Shown piece after piece: positions 1-6,060 of a stretch of 7,104 nucleotides of DNA. Positions within the stretch are counted from its first letter, which is position 1. Each line of letters begins with the position of its first letter. This stretch comes from an uncultured Chloroflexota bacterium. Lineage in GTDB: Bacteria; Chloroflexota; Anaerolineae; Caldilineales; Caldilineaceae. The stretch covers positions 1 through 7,104 of the forward strand of contig CAIRNL010000455.1 of the NCBI GenBank assembly GCA_903879975.1, given 5' to 3'. A program made the position numbers and the translations under genes. The notes beneath the pieces were generated by a model. It saw only the letters and a list, made by a program, of their open reading frames with translations. It was not told the origin of the DNA and did no database searches.

Positions 1-295
1 TCCCATCGGAACGATTGCATTTCGGCCGGTCATTCATGGTCGGCGGTTCGTATGGATCTCCTCCCGATCCACGACGCGCATGAATCGCTCCCACACCACG
101 ACGTGGATGGCTCTCTCTCCCGTCCCATGACGCGCAGGGAGGCTCCGCTCCCGATCGATGGGGCCGACCCTTTCCTCCCAGATGCAAAGGCGTGGGCTGG
201 GAAGGGTTACAGAATGATCTCCGACCAGACGGAGGAGATGTTGCGCCTCCTGTCCACCGGCACCATGCAGGGGGAGCAGACATCCCATCCAGCGC
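1..295. other. Unassigned region upstream of the ftsK-like operon
   Basis: No gene or RNA family is recognised here. The plus frame is open from an ATG at 52 into the ftsK-like gene. That ATG has no ribosome binding site, and the 98 extra residues resemble no FtsK domain. The stretch holds short repeats: CTCCCGATCCACGACGCGCA at 61-80 recurs at 117-136 with 17 of 20 bases identical. Inverted repeats pair 67-73 with 102-108 (7 bp) and 137-141 with 148-152 (5 bp, 6-nt loop). A bulged stem-loop spans about 221-260 (GACGGAGG against CCTCCTGTC). It may be the 3' untranslated end or decayed remains of an upstream gene, or a structured RNA. These repeats are modest for GC-rich DNA. Confidence 0.4.
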
Positions 296-324
296 TTGAC
301 ATTAGAACATATGTTCTATACAAT
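296..324 (+). promoter_or_regulatory. Sigma-70 type promoter of the ftsK-like operon
   Basis: TTGACA at 296-301 is a perfect -35 box. It is separated by exactly 17 nt from TACAAT at 319-324, one base from the -10 consensus. Transcription would start near 331, giving a leader of about 15 nt that begins just before the AGGAGG ribosome binding site at 332-337. A LexA-like palindrome occupies the spacer, so the promoter is probably strong but repressed in undamaged cells (inference). Confidence 0.75.
303..318. promoter_or_regulatory. Putative LexA (SOS box) operator
   Basis: TAGAACATATGTTCTA is a perfect 16-bp palindrome and lies wholly between the -35 and -10 boxes. Its core GAAC-ATAT-GTTC matches the Bacillus/Gram-positive LexA (DinR) operator pattern CGAAC-N4-GTTCG in the eight core positions; only the outer C/G pair differs. 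Repressor bound here would block RNA polymerase directly. Another dyad-binding repressor could use such a site, but the GAAC-N4-GTTC half-sites and spacing favour LexA. The lexA gene is not in the window. Confidence 0.7.
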
Positions 325-331
325 ACAGGCC

Positions 332-337
332 AGGAGG
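332..337 (+). promoter_or_regulatory. Ribosome binding site that sets the ftsK-like start
   Basis: AGGAGG lies 8 nt before the ATG at 346. It is the best Shine-Dalgarno match in the first 400 bases and sits immediately downstream of the promoter. It therefore favours 346 over the upstream in-frame ATG codons at 52 and 214. Confidence 0.75.
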
Positions 338-345
338 TGGTTTTC

Positions 346-1392
346 ATGAATCCTGAGCGAGCATGGTTGGACCATAGCGCAGATCGCATCGAGGCGGTTC
401 TGCAGCAGCACAGGGCGCCGGGGGCGGTGCTGGGCGGGATCATCACGCCGCGCTACGTCCAGTTTCGCGTGCAGCCGCACCCCGGCATCAAGGTCGGCAA
501 GGTGGCGGCCTTGGCAGAAGAGATCGCCCTGGCATTGGGCTGCGATCAGGTGCGGATCGCACGCAGCGGCGCCTCGATCCACGTCGAGATGCCGCGCGCC
601 GACGCCGCCCCCATTCGACTGTTGCCGCTCTGCGACTCCATCGCCCCAGTGCCGCCCTTTGCAGCCGTGTTAGGCGTCGAAGAGAGCGGCCAGCCGCTGC
701 TGCTCAGCCTGCCGGCGCCCGATGTGGTGCATGCGCTGGTGGTAGGGACAACCGGCAGCGGCAAGACCGCTCTGGCGCGCGCCATGTTGGCCTCCTTGGC
801 CCGGCACAACGAACCCAGCCAGGTGCGCTTCATCCTCATCGACCCCAAGCGGCGCGGTTTTGCAGCGCTGGCACACTTACCGCACGTAGAGGGTGCACTC
901 ATCGACAACGAACAGGCGGCCGCCAAACGCCTGGAGGTGGTCGTACACGAGATGGAGCGGCGCGATCGCGCCGGCATCAACCGCCCGCTGCTCGTCATTG
1001 CCATCGACGAGCTGGCTGACCTGCTGCTCAGCGGCGGCAAGTTGCTGGAGCGCCTGCTGTCGCGGCTTGCCCAGCGTGGACGACAGGCGGGGATTCACCT
1101 ATTGGCGTGCACACAGAAACCGTCGGCTGCATTGATCGGCAGCAGCATGAAAGCAAATTTTCCAGTACGCCTGGTGGGTACGGTTGCCAGCCGCGATGAA
1201 GCGCGCTACGCCACCGGTATCGCCGAGAGCGGCGCTGAAAAGCTGCAGGGATGCGGTGACTTTCTGCTCGTCATCAAGGGTGAGGCGCTGCGCTTTCAAG
1301 CGGCTTGGATCGGCGAAGAGGAGTGCAGTGTGCTGGCAGGGGCGGCCGGCACCGATCGCCATACAACATCAACCCACATGGAGGGATTGTGA
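346..1392 (+). CDS. Minimal FtsK/SpoIIIE-type DNA translocase ATPase
   Basis: A 348-residue cytoplasmic ATPase of the FtsK/SpoIIIE motor family, whose hexamers pump double-stranded DNA. Residues about 26-90 match the FtsK alpha domain (PHPGIKVGKV, then VRIARSGASIHVEMPR). The RecA-like beta domain follows. It has Walker A GTTGSGKT (134-141), IDPKR (165-169), Walker B ending in IDE (D221, E222), the family segment QRGRQAGIHLLACTQKPS (243-260), KANFPVRLVGTVASRDEAR (269-287) and GAEKLQGCGDFLLV (296-309). Absent are the N-terminal membrane domain and the C-terminal gamma winged-helix domain that reads KOPS/SRS in chromosomal FtsK. The start at 346 is chosen because promoter and ribosome binding site lie just upstream; a longer reading from 52 adds 98 residues without recognisable domain. 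It shares one base with the next gene. It could be an SOS-induced chromosome pump or a relic of a conjugative/phage element. The ATPase family is certain; the cellular role is not. Confidence 0.9.
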   Translation: MNPERAWLDHSADRIEAVLQQHRAPGAVLGGIITPRYVQFRVQPHPGIKVGKVAALAEEIALALGCDQVRIARSGASIHVEMPRADAAPIRLLPLCDSIAPVPPFAAVLGVEESGQPLLLSLPAPDVVHALVVGTTGSGKTALARAMLASLARHNEPSQVRFILIDPKRRGFAALAHLPHVEGALIDNEQAAAKRLEVVVHEMERRDRAGINRPLLVIAIDELADLLLSGGKLLERLLSRLAQRGRQAGIHLLACTQKPSAALIGSSMKANFPVRLVGTVASRDEARYATGIAESGAEKLQGCGDFLLVIKGEALRFQAAWIGEEECSVLAGAAGTDRHTTSTHMEGL

Positions 1393-1778
1393 TGAAACGA
1401 ATGATTGTTGCCGCCGCACTCGTGTTCGGCGCCGTGACCGTTTGGCGCCTGGGCAGCCTGCTCAGCGCCGATGCAATCGGGCTAGCAGTTGGCGTCCTGT
1501 TGGGTGTGCTGGCAGGGGTTCCGGTCTCCTTGCTTGTGCTGTCAGGCAGCCGACGCCGCGAGGAACAACAGGCAGAGCGTTGGCAGGAAGCGGATCGCCT
1601 GCGCGCCAGCCCAATGCCCTATCAGCCACCCATCATTGTGCTGGCCGGCGCGCAGGCGCCTCCGCCCCCCGCACCGCCTGTCGGCGCGCCCAGCAGCTAT
1701 GCCGCGCCGGGCTGGCCACAGCCATCAGGCCAACGGCAGTTCAAGATGGTCGGGGATCAGGAGCACTGGATCGAGTGA
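1392..1778 (+). CDS. Small two-helix membrane protein with proline-rich tail
   Basis: A 128-residue protein of no family I recognise. Residues about 4-24 and 26-51 are hydrophobic and probably form a membrane hairpin. A highly charged stretch follows (SRRREEQQAERWQEADRLR, 53-71), possibly a short helix. Next comes a proline/alanine-rich linker (about 74-112, including APPPPAPP) and a short polar end (QFKMVGDQEHWIE). With both ends inside, which fits the positive charge after helix 2, the tail would be cytoplasmic. The ATG shares its A with the TGA stop of the ftsK-like gene (TGATG), and GGAGGG at 1380-1385 lies 6 nt upstream, so translation is probably coupled. The pairing suggests a membrane anchor or partner for the soluble motor, which lacks FtsK's own membrane domain; this is inference. 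It should be co-expressed from the LexA-like promoter at 296-324. Confidence 0.8.
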   Translation: MKRMIVAAALVFGAVTVWRLGSLLSADAIGLAVGVLLGVLAGVPVSLLVLSGSRRREEQQAERWQEADRLRASPMPYQPPIIVLAGAQAPPPPAPPVGAPSSYAAPGWPQPSGQRQFKMVGDQEHWIE

Positions 1779-1840
1779 ACCCCGACCCCACATACCAGGT
1801 GACTGTCTTTGGGAAAGGCGGAACAGTTACAGTACACTGA
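1775..1840 (+). CDS. Possible 21-residue micropeptide at the operon end
   Basis: A GTG at 1775 overlaps the stop of the membrane-protein gene (GTGA). It opens a 21-codon frame beginning MNPDPTYQVTVFGKGG and ending VTVH before TGA. AGGAG at 1759-1763 lies 11 nt upstream, so initiation or reinitiation after the preceding gene is plausible. The peptide alternates polar and beta-branched residues and would suit a beta hairpin; it has no membrane segment. Very short frames arise often by chance. The tight overlap and ribosome binding site are the only support, so this is a candidate. It might also be the remnant of a longer gene. Confidence 0.35.
   Translation: MNPDPTYQVTVFGKGGTVTVH
1809..1838 (+). 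promoter_or_regulatory. Weak candidate promoter for the ABC exporter gene
   Basis: TTGGGA at 1809-1814 and TACACT at 1833-1838 are separated by 18 nt and could form a sigma-70 promoter. It would give a leader of about 150 nt that contains the 41-nt palindrome. The match is modest and partly overlaps the possible micro-ORF. No better promoter is seen in the 214-nt gap. Confidence 0.25.
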
Positions 1841-1876
1841 TTCTATGAATGGACAACCTTTCCTGGGCAAACTTTC

Positions 1877-1917
1877 TTCCACGAGCCAGGTTTCTTGAAG
1901 AAACCTGGCTCGTGGAA
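1877..1917. repeat. 41-nt perfect palindrome (extragenic hairpin repeat)
   Basis: Two 20-base arms are perfect inverted copies around a single central G at 1897. The left arm starts TTCCACGAGCCAGG, and the centre reads TTTCTTGAAGAAA. In RNA it would fold into a stem of about 19 bp with a 3-nt loop. Neither side carries a convincing run of T, so it does not look like a classical intrinsic terminator. It could still stop or stabilise transcripts between the ftsK-like operon and the exporter gene. The perfect symmetry in non-coding DNA suggests a dispersed palindromic element of the REP/MITE kind. Whether other copies exist cannot be seen here. Confidence 0.75.
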
Positions 1918-1992
1918 TTTGTGGAACGACGATCTGGGAAGCGGCGGCACAGAGCGAACGGTGGGACGCCAGGAGCCTGAGAAAGAAATCAC

Positions 1993-3819
1993 ATGACACT
2001 GTTGCGTACAGGGCTGACAAACGAGACCTATGATCGCGGGTATACCAACCGCGCGCTCTTTGCACGCATCGCATCCTATTTTCGTCCCCAGATGCGGCAG
2101 CTGGCCGGTGTCATGTTGCTGGTGAGTGCGCTCTCGCTCTCTGGCGCGTTGCTGCCCGTGCTGATGGCACAAGGCATCTACGCAGTGACGAGTGCCGCAG
2201 CGAATCGCACAGCGCTCGCTGCGGCGCTCGTGGCGCTGGTGATCGCCATCGGCGTGCTCAACTGGGGTATCAACTGGGCGCGGCGCATGCTGACTGCCCG
2301 TCTGCTGGGCAATGTCGTCCTGGCGATGCGCGTAGACGCGTTCCGCGCCGTGATGAATCATGACATGAGCTTCTTCGACAAGAACCAGTCAGGGCGTATC
2401 GTCAGCCGCGTCACCACCGACACCGACGAATTCAGCCGTGTTGCGGTCCTGATCACCGAAGTGGGAGCCCAGTTGCTGCTTGTCATCCTCCTGCTCATCT
2501 ATCTCTGTACCATCAACTGGCAGCTCACGTTGTTACTGGTTCTGCTGGCGCCAGTCGCCATCCTTGTCGCACTGACCTTCCAGCGCTGGGCGCGACGAGC
2601 GACGCGCACCAGCCAGCAGGCAGTGGCCGACGTCAACGCCAGCATCCAGGAGGCCGTCACCGGCATCCGCGTCGCCAAAAACTTTCGCCGCGAGCAAGGG
2701 ATCTACGACGAGTTCCTGGGCGTCAACGACCGTTCTTATACAGTGCACGTGCGGCGCGGTTTTGTGCTGGCGCTGATCTTCCCGACGCTCCAGTTCTTTG
2801 CCGGCATCGGGACAGCTGTGCTGCTCTACGCTGGCGGCGATTACACCTACCTGGGCATCATCACGGCCGGCGCATGGTTTCTCTTCATGAACAGCGTGAA
2901 CCTCTTCTGGTTTCCGATGATCAACCTTGCGGCGTTTTGGAGCCAGTTCCAGGGGGCCCTGAGCGCCACGGAGCGCATCTTTGCGCTCATCGACGCCGAA
3001 CCGGCCGTGATCCAACACCATGGCCAAGCTGTGCCGTCCTTGAGCGGAGACATTCGCTTCGACCAGGTCGATTTTCGCTACGGCGAGAAGGAACAGGTAC
3101 TGAGCGACTTCTCGCTGCACATCCGGCCTGGGGAGAGCGTGGCGCTGGTCGGCCATACTGGCGCGGGCAAGTCGAGCATCATCAAGCTGGTGACGCGTTT
3201 TTACGAATTCCAAGGTGGTGCTCTGCTGATTGACGGCCACGATATTCGCTCGTTCGATCTGCGTGCATACCGCCGCCAACTGGGCATCGTGAGCCAGACC
3301 CCCTTCCTCTTTTCCGGCACAGTAGCGGACAATATTCGCTATGCCACGCCCGATCTGAGCGACGATGCCATTGTGCAGATCGCGCGCCAGATCGGGGGCG
3401 GCGAGTGGATCGACACACTGCCAGAGGGATTACAGACCGACGTAGGTGAGCGGGGCAGCCGCCTGAGCATGGGCCAGCGCCAGCTTGTCGTGCTGGCGCG
3501 CATGCTGGCGCAAAATCCAGCGATTTTCATTCTAGATGAGGCCACGGCCAGCGTCGACCCCTTTACCGAAAGCCAGATCCAGGCAGCGCTGCAGTTGATT
3601 CTTCAGCAGCGTACGTCCATCGTGATCGCCCATCGCCTGTCCACGGTCAAGGCGGCGGACCGCATTCTGGTCCTGGAGCACGGCCACATCATCGAAGAGG
3701 GCAGCCACGATGTGCTGATGGCACACAGCGGCCACTATGCCAGCCTCTACGAGACCTATTTCCGCCACCAGTCTCTCGAATTCCTTGAAAGTCGGCGGCG
3801 ATCCGCAGCGACGGCCTGA
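1993..3819 (+). CDS. ABC exporter half-transporter (membrane domain plus ATPase)
   Basis: A complete 608-residue type-I ABC exporter of the MdlB/MsbA/LmrA-like multidrug or lipid family. Two such subunits form an ATP-driven efflux pump in the cytoplasmic membrane. Residues about 37-312 hold six hydrophobic segments (near 37-62, 71-92, 150-175, 177-197, 257-282 and 287-312). The C-terminal ATPase has all key motifs: Walker A GHTGAGKS (387-394), Q-loop Gln435, signature LSMGQ (491-495), Walker B IFILDE with catalytic Glu516, D-loop SVD (520-522) and switch His547. LSMGQ replaces the textbook LSGGQ, a tolerated variation. There is only one half-transporter, so it probably works as a homodimer unless its partner is elsewhere; the substrate cannot be told. 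The ATG at 1993 is supported only by weak purine-rich sequence upstream (GAAAG 1981-1985; AGGAG 1971-1975 is rather far). It is followed 85 nt later by purH on the same strand, with no clear functional link. Confidence 0.93.
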   Translation: MTLLRTGLTNETYDRGYTNRALFARIASYFRPQMRQLAGVMLLVSALSLSGALLPVLMAQGIYAVTSAAANRTALAAALVALVIAIGVLNWGINWARRMLTARLLGNVVLAMRVDAFRAVMNHDMSFFDKNQSGRIVSRVTTDTDEFSRVAVLITEVGAQLLLVILLLIYLCTINWQLTLLLVLLAPVAILVALTFQRWARRATRTSQQAVADVNASIQEAVTGIRVAKNFRREQGIYDEFLGVNDRSYTVHVRRGFVLALIFPTLQFFAGIGTAVLLYAGGDYTYLGIITAGAWFLFMNSVNLFWFPMINLAAFWSQFQGALSATERIFALIDAEPAVIQHHGQAVPSLSGDIRFDQVDFRYGEKEQVLSDFSLHIRPGESVALVGHTGAGKSSIIKLVTRFYEFQGGALLIDGHDIRSFDLRAYRRQLGIVSQTPFLFSGTVADNIRYATPDLSDDAIVQIARQIGGGEWIDTLPEGLQTDVGERGSRLSMGQRQLVVLARMLAQNPAIFILDEATASVDPFTESQIQAALQLILQQRTSIVIAHRLSTVKAADRILVLEHGHIIEEGSHDVLMAHSGHYASLYETYFRHQSLEFLESRRRSAATA

Positions 3820-3892
3820 GAGAGTGCCGTCGGGAGAGCAAGCGCGCAGCTGCCGGGAGCGGTACGGCAAGCATTGATCATTGGAGCTGAAC

Positions 3893-3897
3893 AGGAG
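3893..3897 (+). promoter_or_regulatory. Ribosome binding site that sets the purH start
   Basis: AGGAG lies 7 nt before the ATG at 3905. An in-frame TTG at 3881 would add eight residues (MELNRRIC) before the conserved N-terminus and has no comparable site, so 3905 is preferred. Confidence 0.7.
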
Positions 3898-3904
3898 AAT
3901 TTGC

Positions 3905-5455
3905 ATGGCGGCATTTCGTGCGTTGATCTCAGTTTCGGACAAGAGCGGCATCGTCGAGTTTGCACAACACCTCGTTGCCGCCGGCGGCGAAATCATTGCC
4001 AGCGGGGGCACGGCGCGCAAGCTTGCGGACGCGGGCGTGCCCGTCCTGCAGGTAGGGGATGTCACCGGCTTCCCGGAAATTCTGGGTGGGCGTGTCAAAA
4101 CGCTTCATCCAGCGATACACGGCGCCATTCTGGCGCGGCGTACCGCCCAGCACCTGGACGAGTTGGCAACGCACGGTATTCGCCCGCTCGACCTCGTGAT
4201 CGTCAATCTCTATCCCTTTCAGGCAACCGTGGCGACGCCCAGCGTTTCGGTTGCGACGGCAGTCGAAGAAATTGATATCGGCGGCGTAGCGTTGCTGCGC
4301 GCTGCCGCCAAGAACCATGAGTCAGTCACGGTGGTGTGCGACCCCGCTGACTACACGAGAGTCGCCGATGCCTTTGCCGGCGGCGGTACCGGCGCGCATC
4401 TGCGCCGTGTGCTCGCAGTGAAGGCCTTTCGGCACACGGCAGAGTACGATACGGCAATCGCCGCCTACCTGGCCGATCAGGTCACCGACGCCGACACACC
4501 GCCGGAAGCGAGTTCAACGCATCTGCCAGTGGAAGTGCATATCGACCTCATTCAACGGCAACTGAATCGCTACGGCGAAAACCCGCATCAACAGGGGGGG
4601 ATCTACGGCTATACCGGCGAGAAGCCAGCCTTTGAGGTGCTGCACGGCAAAGAAATGAGTTACAACAACTGGCTCGATCTGGACGGCGCGTGGACGGCGG
4701 CACAAGATTTTGCCAGGCCAACCGTGGCCATCATCAAGCACGGAAATCCGTGTGGGCTTGCCAGCGCAGACGAATTGGCAGAAGCCTATGCCAAGGCCTA
4801 TGCTGCGGATTCGGTCAGTGCCTTTGGCGGCATTCTGGCCAGCAACCGGCCCTTGGATCTGGCTACAGCCCAGCAGGTGGGCGATCTATTTCTGGAAGTG
4901 ATCGCTGCGCCGGCCTACGATGCCGAGGCACTCGCCCACTTTCAACGCAAGAAGAACGTGCGCATTCTGTTGCACACGGGCGTGCCGGCGCGCCGGCTGA
5001 GCCTGCGCAGCATCGTTGGCGGCGTGCTCATTCAGGAGCTCGACCGTAGCCAGACGGACATGGATGCGAGCACGTGGCAGATCGTGAGTCGACGCCAGCC
5101 TACGCCGCAACAAGTCACTGATCTGGCCTTTGCCTGGCGTGCGGCGCGCCATGTCAAGAGCAATGCCATCCTCTACGTCAAGGACGAGGCGACGGTCGGC
5201 GTCGGCGCCGGGCAGATGAGCCGCGTCGACTCGGTGATGATGGCGGGGCACAAGGCAGGGGAGCGCAGCCGCGGGGCTGTCATGGCCTCCGACGCCTTCT
5301 TTCCGTTTGCCGACGGCATCGAGGCGGCCGCCAAACACGGCATTGCGGCGATCGTTCAGCCCGGCGGCTCTGTGCGCGACGCTGAAGTGATTGCGGCAGC
5401 CGATCAGCTTGGGTTGGCGATGTGCTTCACTGGGGTACGTCACTTCCGCCATTGA
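3905..5455 (+). CDS. purH: Bifunctional AICAR formyltransferase / IMP cyclohydrolase
   Basis: PurH catalyses the last two steps of de novo purine synthesis in the cytoplasm. It formylates AICAR using 10-formyl-tetrahydrofolate, then closes the ring to give IMP. The 516 residues match the usual full length. The N-terminal cyclohydrolase domain (MGS-like fold) shows ALISVSDKSG (6-15), GGTARKL (34-40), GRVKTLHPAIHG (62-73) and DIGGVALLRAAAKNH (124-138). The transformylase domain shows RYGENPHQ (222-229), MSYNNWLDLDGAW (251-263) and KHGNPCG (278-284), which carries the conserved catalytic Lys-His pair. It continues with SAFGGILASNRPLD (305-318), SRRQPT (395-400) and the C-terminal ASDAFFPFADGIE / QPGGSVRD segments (461-492). 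No truncation or missing motif is seen. The gene is not beside other pur genes here. No purine riboswitch or clear promoter was found in the 85-nt gap after the exporter gene, so transcription may run through. Confidence 0.97.
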   Translation: MAAFRALISVSDKSGIVEFAQHLVAAGGEIIASGGTARKLADAGVPVLQVGDVTGFPEILGGRVKTLHPAIHGAILARRTAQHLDELATHGIRPLDLVIVNLYPFQATVATPSVSVATAVEEIDIGGVALLRAAAKNHESVTVVCDPADYTRVADAFAGGGTGAHLRRVLAVKAFRHTAEYDTAIAAYLADQVTDADTPPEASSTHLPVEVHIDLIQRQLNRYGENPHQQGGIYGYTGEKPAFEVLHGKEMSYNNWLDLDGAWTAAQDFARPTVAIIKHGNPCGLASADELAEAYAKAYAADSVSAFGGILASNRPLDLATAQQVGDLFLEVIAAPAYDAEALAHFQRKKNVRILLHTGVPARRLSLRSIVGGVLIQELDRSQTDMDASTWQIVSRRQPTPQQVTDLAFAWRAARHVKSNAILYVKDEATVGVGAGQMSRVDSVMMAGHKAGERSRGAVMASDAFFPFADGIEAAAKHGIAAIVQPGGSVRDAEVIAAADQLGLAMCFTGVRHFRH

Positions 5456-5612
5456 TAGGCGTGGCCTGGCACAGTGCTGCGCCCCAAGGCGCCATTTCGG
5501 TCGAACAGCCGTTTTCTGTCCCAAGCGATCTGTGACGATTGCCCCATGTGGACTACGGTGGAATCGCTCATACTGAAAAGTACTGATCGTCCTGGCCAAT
5601 ACGAGTACAGGG

Positions 5613-5619
5613 AAGGAGG
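5613..5619 (+). promoter_or_regulatory. Strong ribosome binding site of the 108-residue protein
   Basis: AAGGAGG is a near-perfect anti-16S match 5 nt before the ATG at 5625. It favours that start over the in-frame GTG at 5619, which overlaps the site itself. Confidence 0.75.
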
Positions 5620-5624
5620 TGTTC

Positions 5625-5951
5625 ATGAAAATTGTCATGGATCGCGGGTACTGTGATGCCACACTTTCATTTTGTGCGCGGTGCTCAGCAGCGTTTTTCC
5701 GCAAACCGATGGGTACTGACCGCCCTTGCATCGTCGAGATTGCCGACGACGGCAACGACGAGCTCCTCCATTTCGAGGTACTCACCGATGGCCGGGTGCT
5801 CGAATTCGATTTAACCGAGGAGTTGCAGGAAGGGCTGGCTCTGGAAGGATGGGAATTCCTGGCCAACTTTGACCCGGCACTTTTCCGCCATGGTGCAGCA
5901 GAGCGCTGGCGCCAGCTTGGCAAGATATCGGCGACGCACGCCCACCAATAG
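5625..5951 (+). CDS. Small four-cysteine protein of unknown function
   Basis: I do not recognise this 108-residue acidic protein. It has no signal peptide or membrane segment, so it is probably cytoplasmic. Cysteines lie at 10, 17, 20 and 35; FCARC (16-20) contains a CxxC pair, which could bind metal or be redox-active. The middle (about 35-63) alternates as beta strands would (CIVEIADDGND, then LLHFEVLTDGRVLEFDL). An acidic helix follows (TEELQEGLALEGWEFL, 64-79). The strong ribosome binding site suggests a real and well-translated gene. It stands alone between purH (169 nt upstream) and another unknown gene; no convincing promoter or operon partner was identified. Confidence 0.75.
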   Translation: MKIVMDRGYCDATLSFCARCSAAFFRKPMGTDRPCIVEIADDGNDELLHFEVLTDGRVLEFDLTEELQEGLALEGWEFLANFDPALFRHGAAERWRQLGKISATHAHQ

Positions 5952-6060
5952 GGTGGGGCGGTCGAATGGCCGCAGAGAAGTTTCCCGGCAGTTGATTCCG
6001 ACAACGTTGGGCGCAGTTGTTGGGATGGCCAGCCTGCGCCATTTTCACGGGTCGACAAGT

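Noticed and set aside
290..330. A second, divergent promoter over the LexA-like palindrome
   Set aside because: The minus strand has TTGTAT near the site but no -10 box at suitable spacing.
1843..2361. 172-codon minus-strand frame across the gap before the exporter gene
   Set aside because: It passes through the perfect palindrome and over the exporter N-terminus and shows no domain; the His/Gln/Arg-rich translation is typical of an antisense shadow.
2533..3279. 248-codon open frame on the minus strand
   Set aside because: It is antisense to the ABC exporter gene, which has all its motifs in the plus frame; it is a by-product of GC-rich codon use.
3820..3904. Purine riboswitch or leader before purH
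   Set aside because: The 85-nt gap shows only a GCCGT/ACGGC pairing with a 33-nt loop. The conserved bases of a purine aptamer are absent.
5479..5492. Possible terminator after purH (GCGCC, CCAA loop, GGCGC)
   Set aside because: The stem has only 5 bp and is followed by CATTTCGG, not a T-run; too weak to call.
5569..5574. CATACT as a -10 box for the 108-residue gene
   Set aside because: No acceptable -35 lies at 16-18 nt; the nearest TTG-like box is about 24 nt away.
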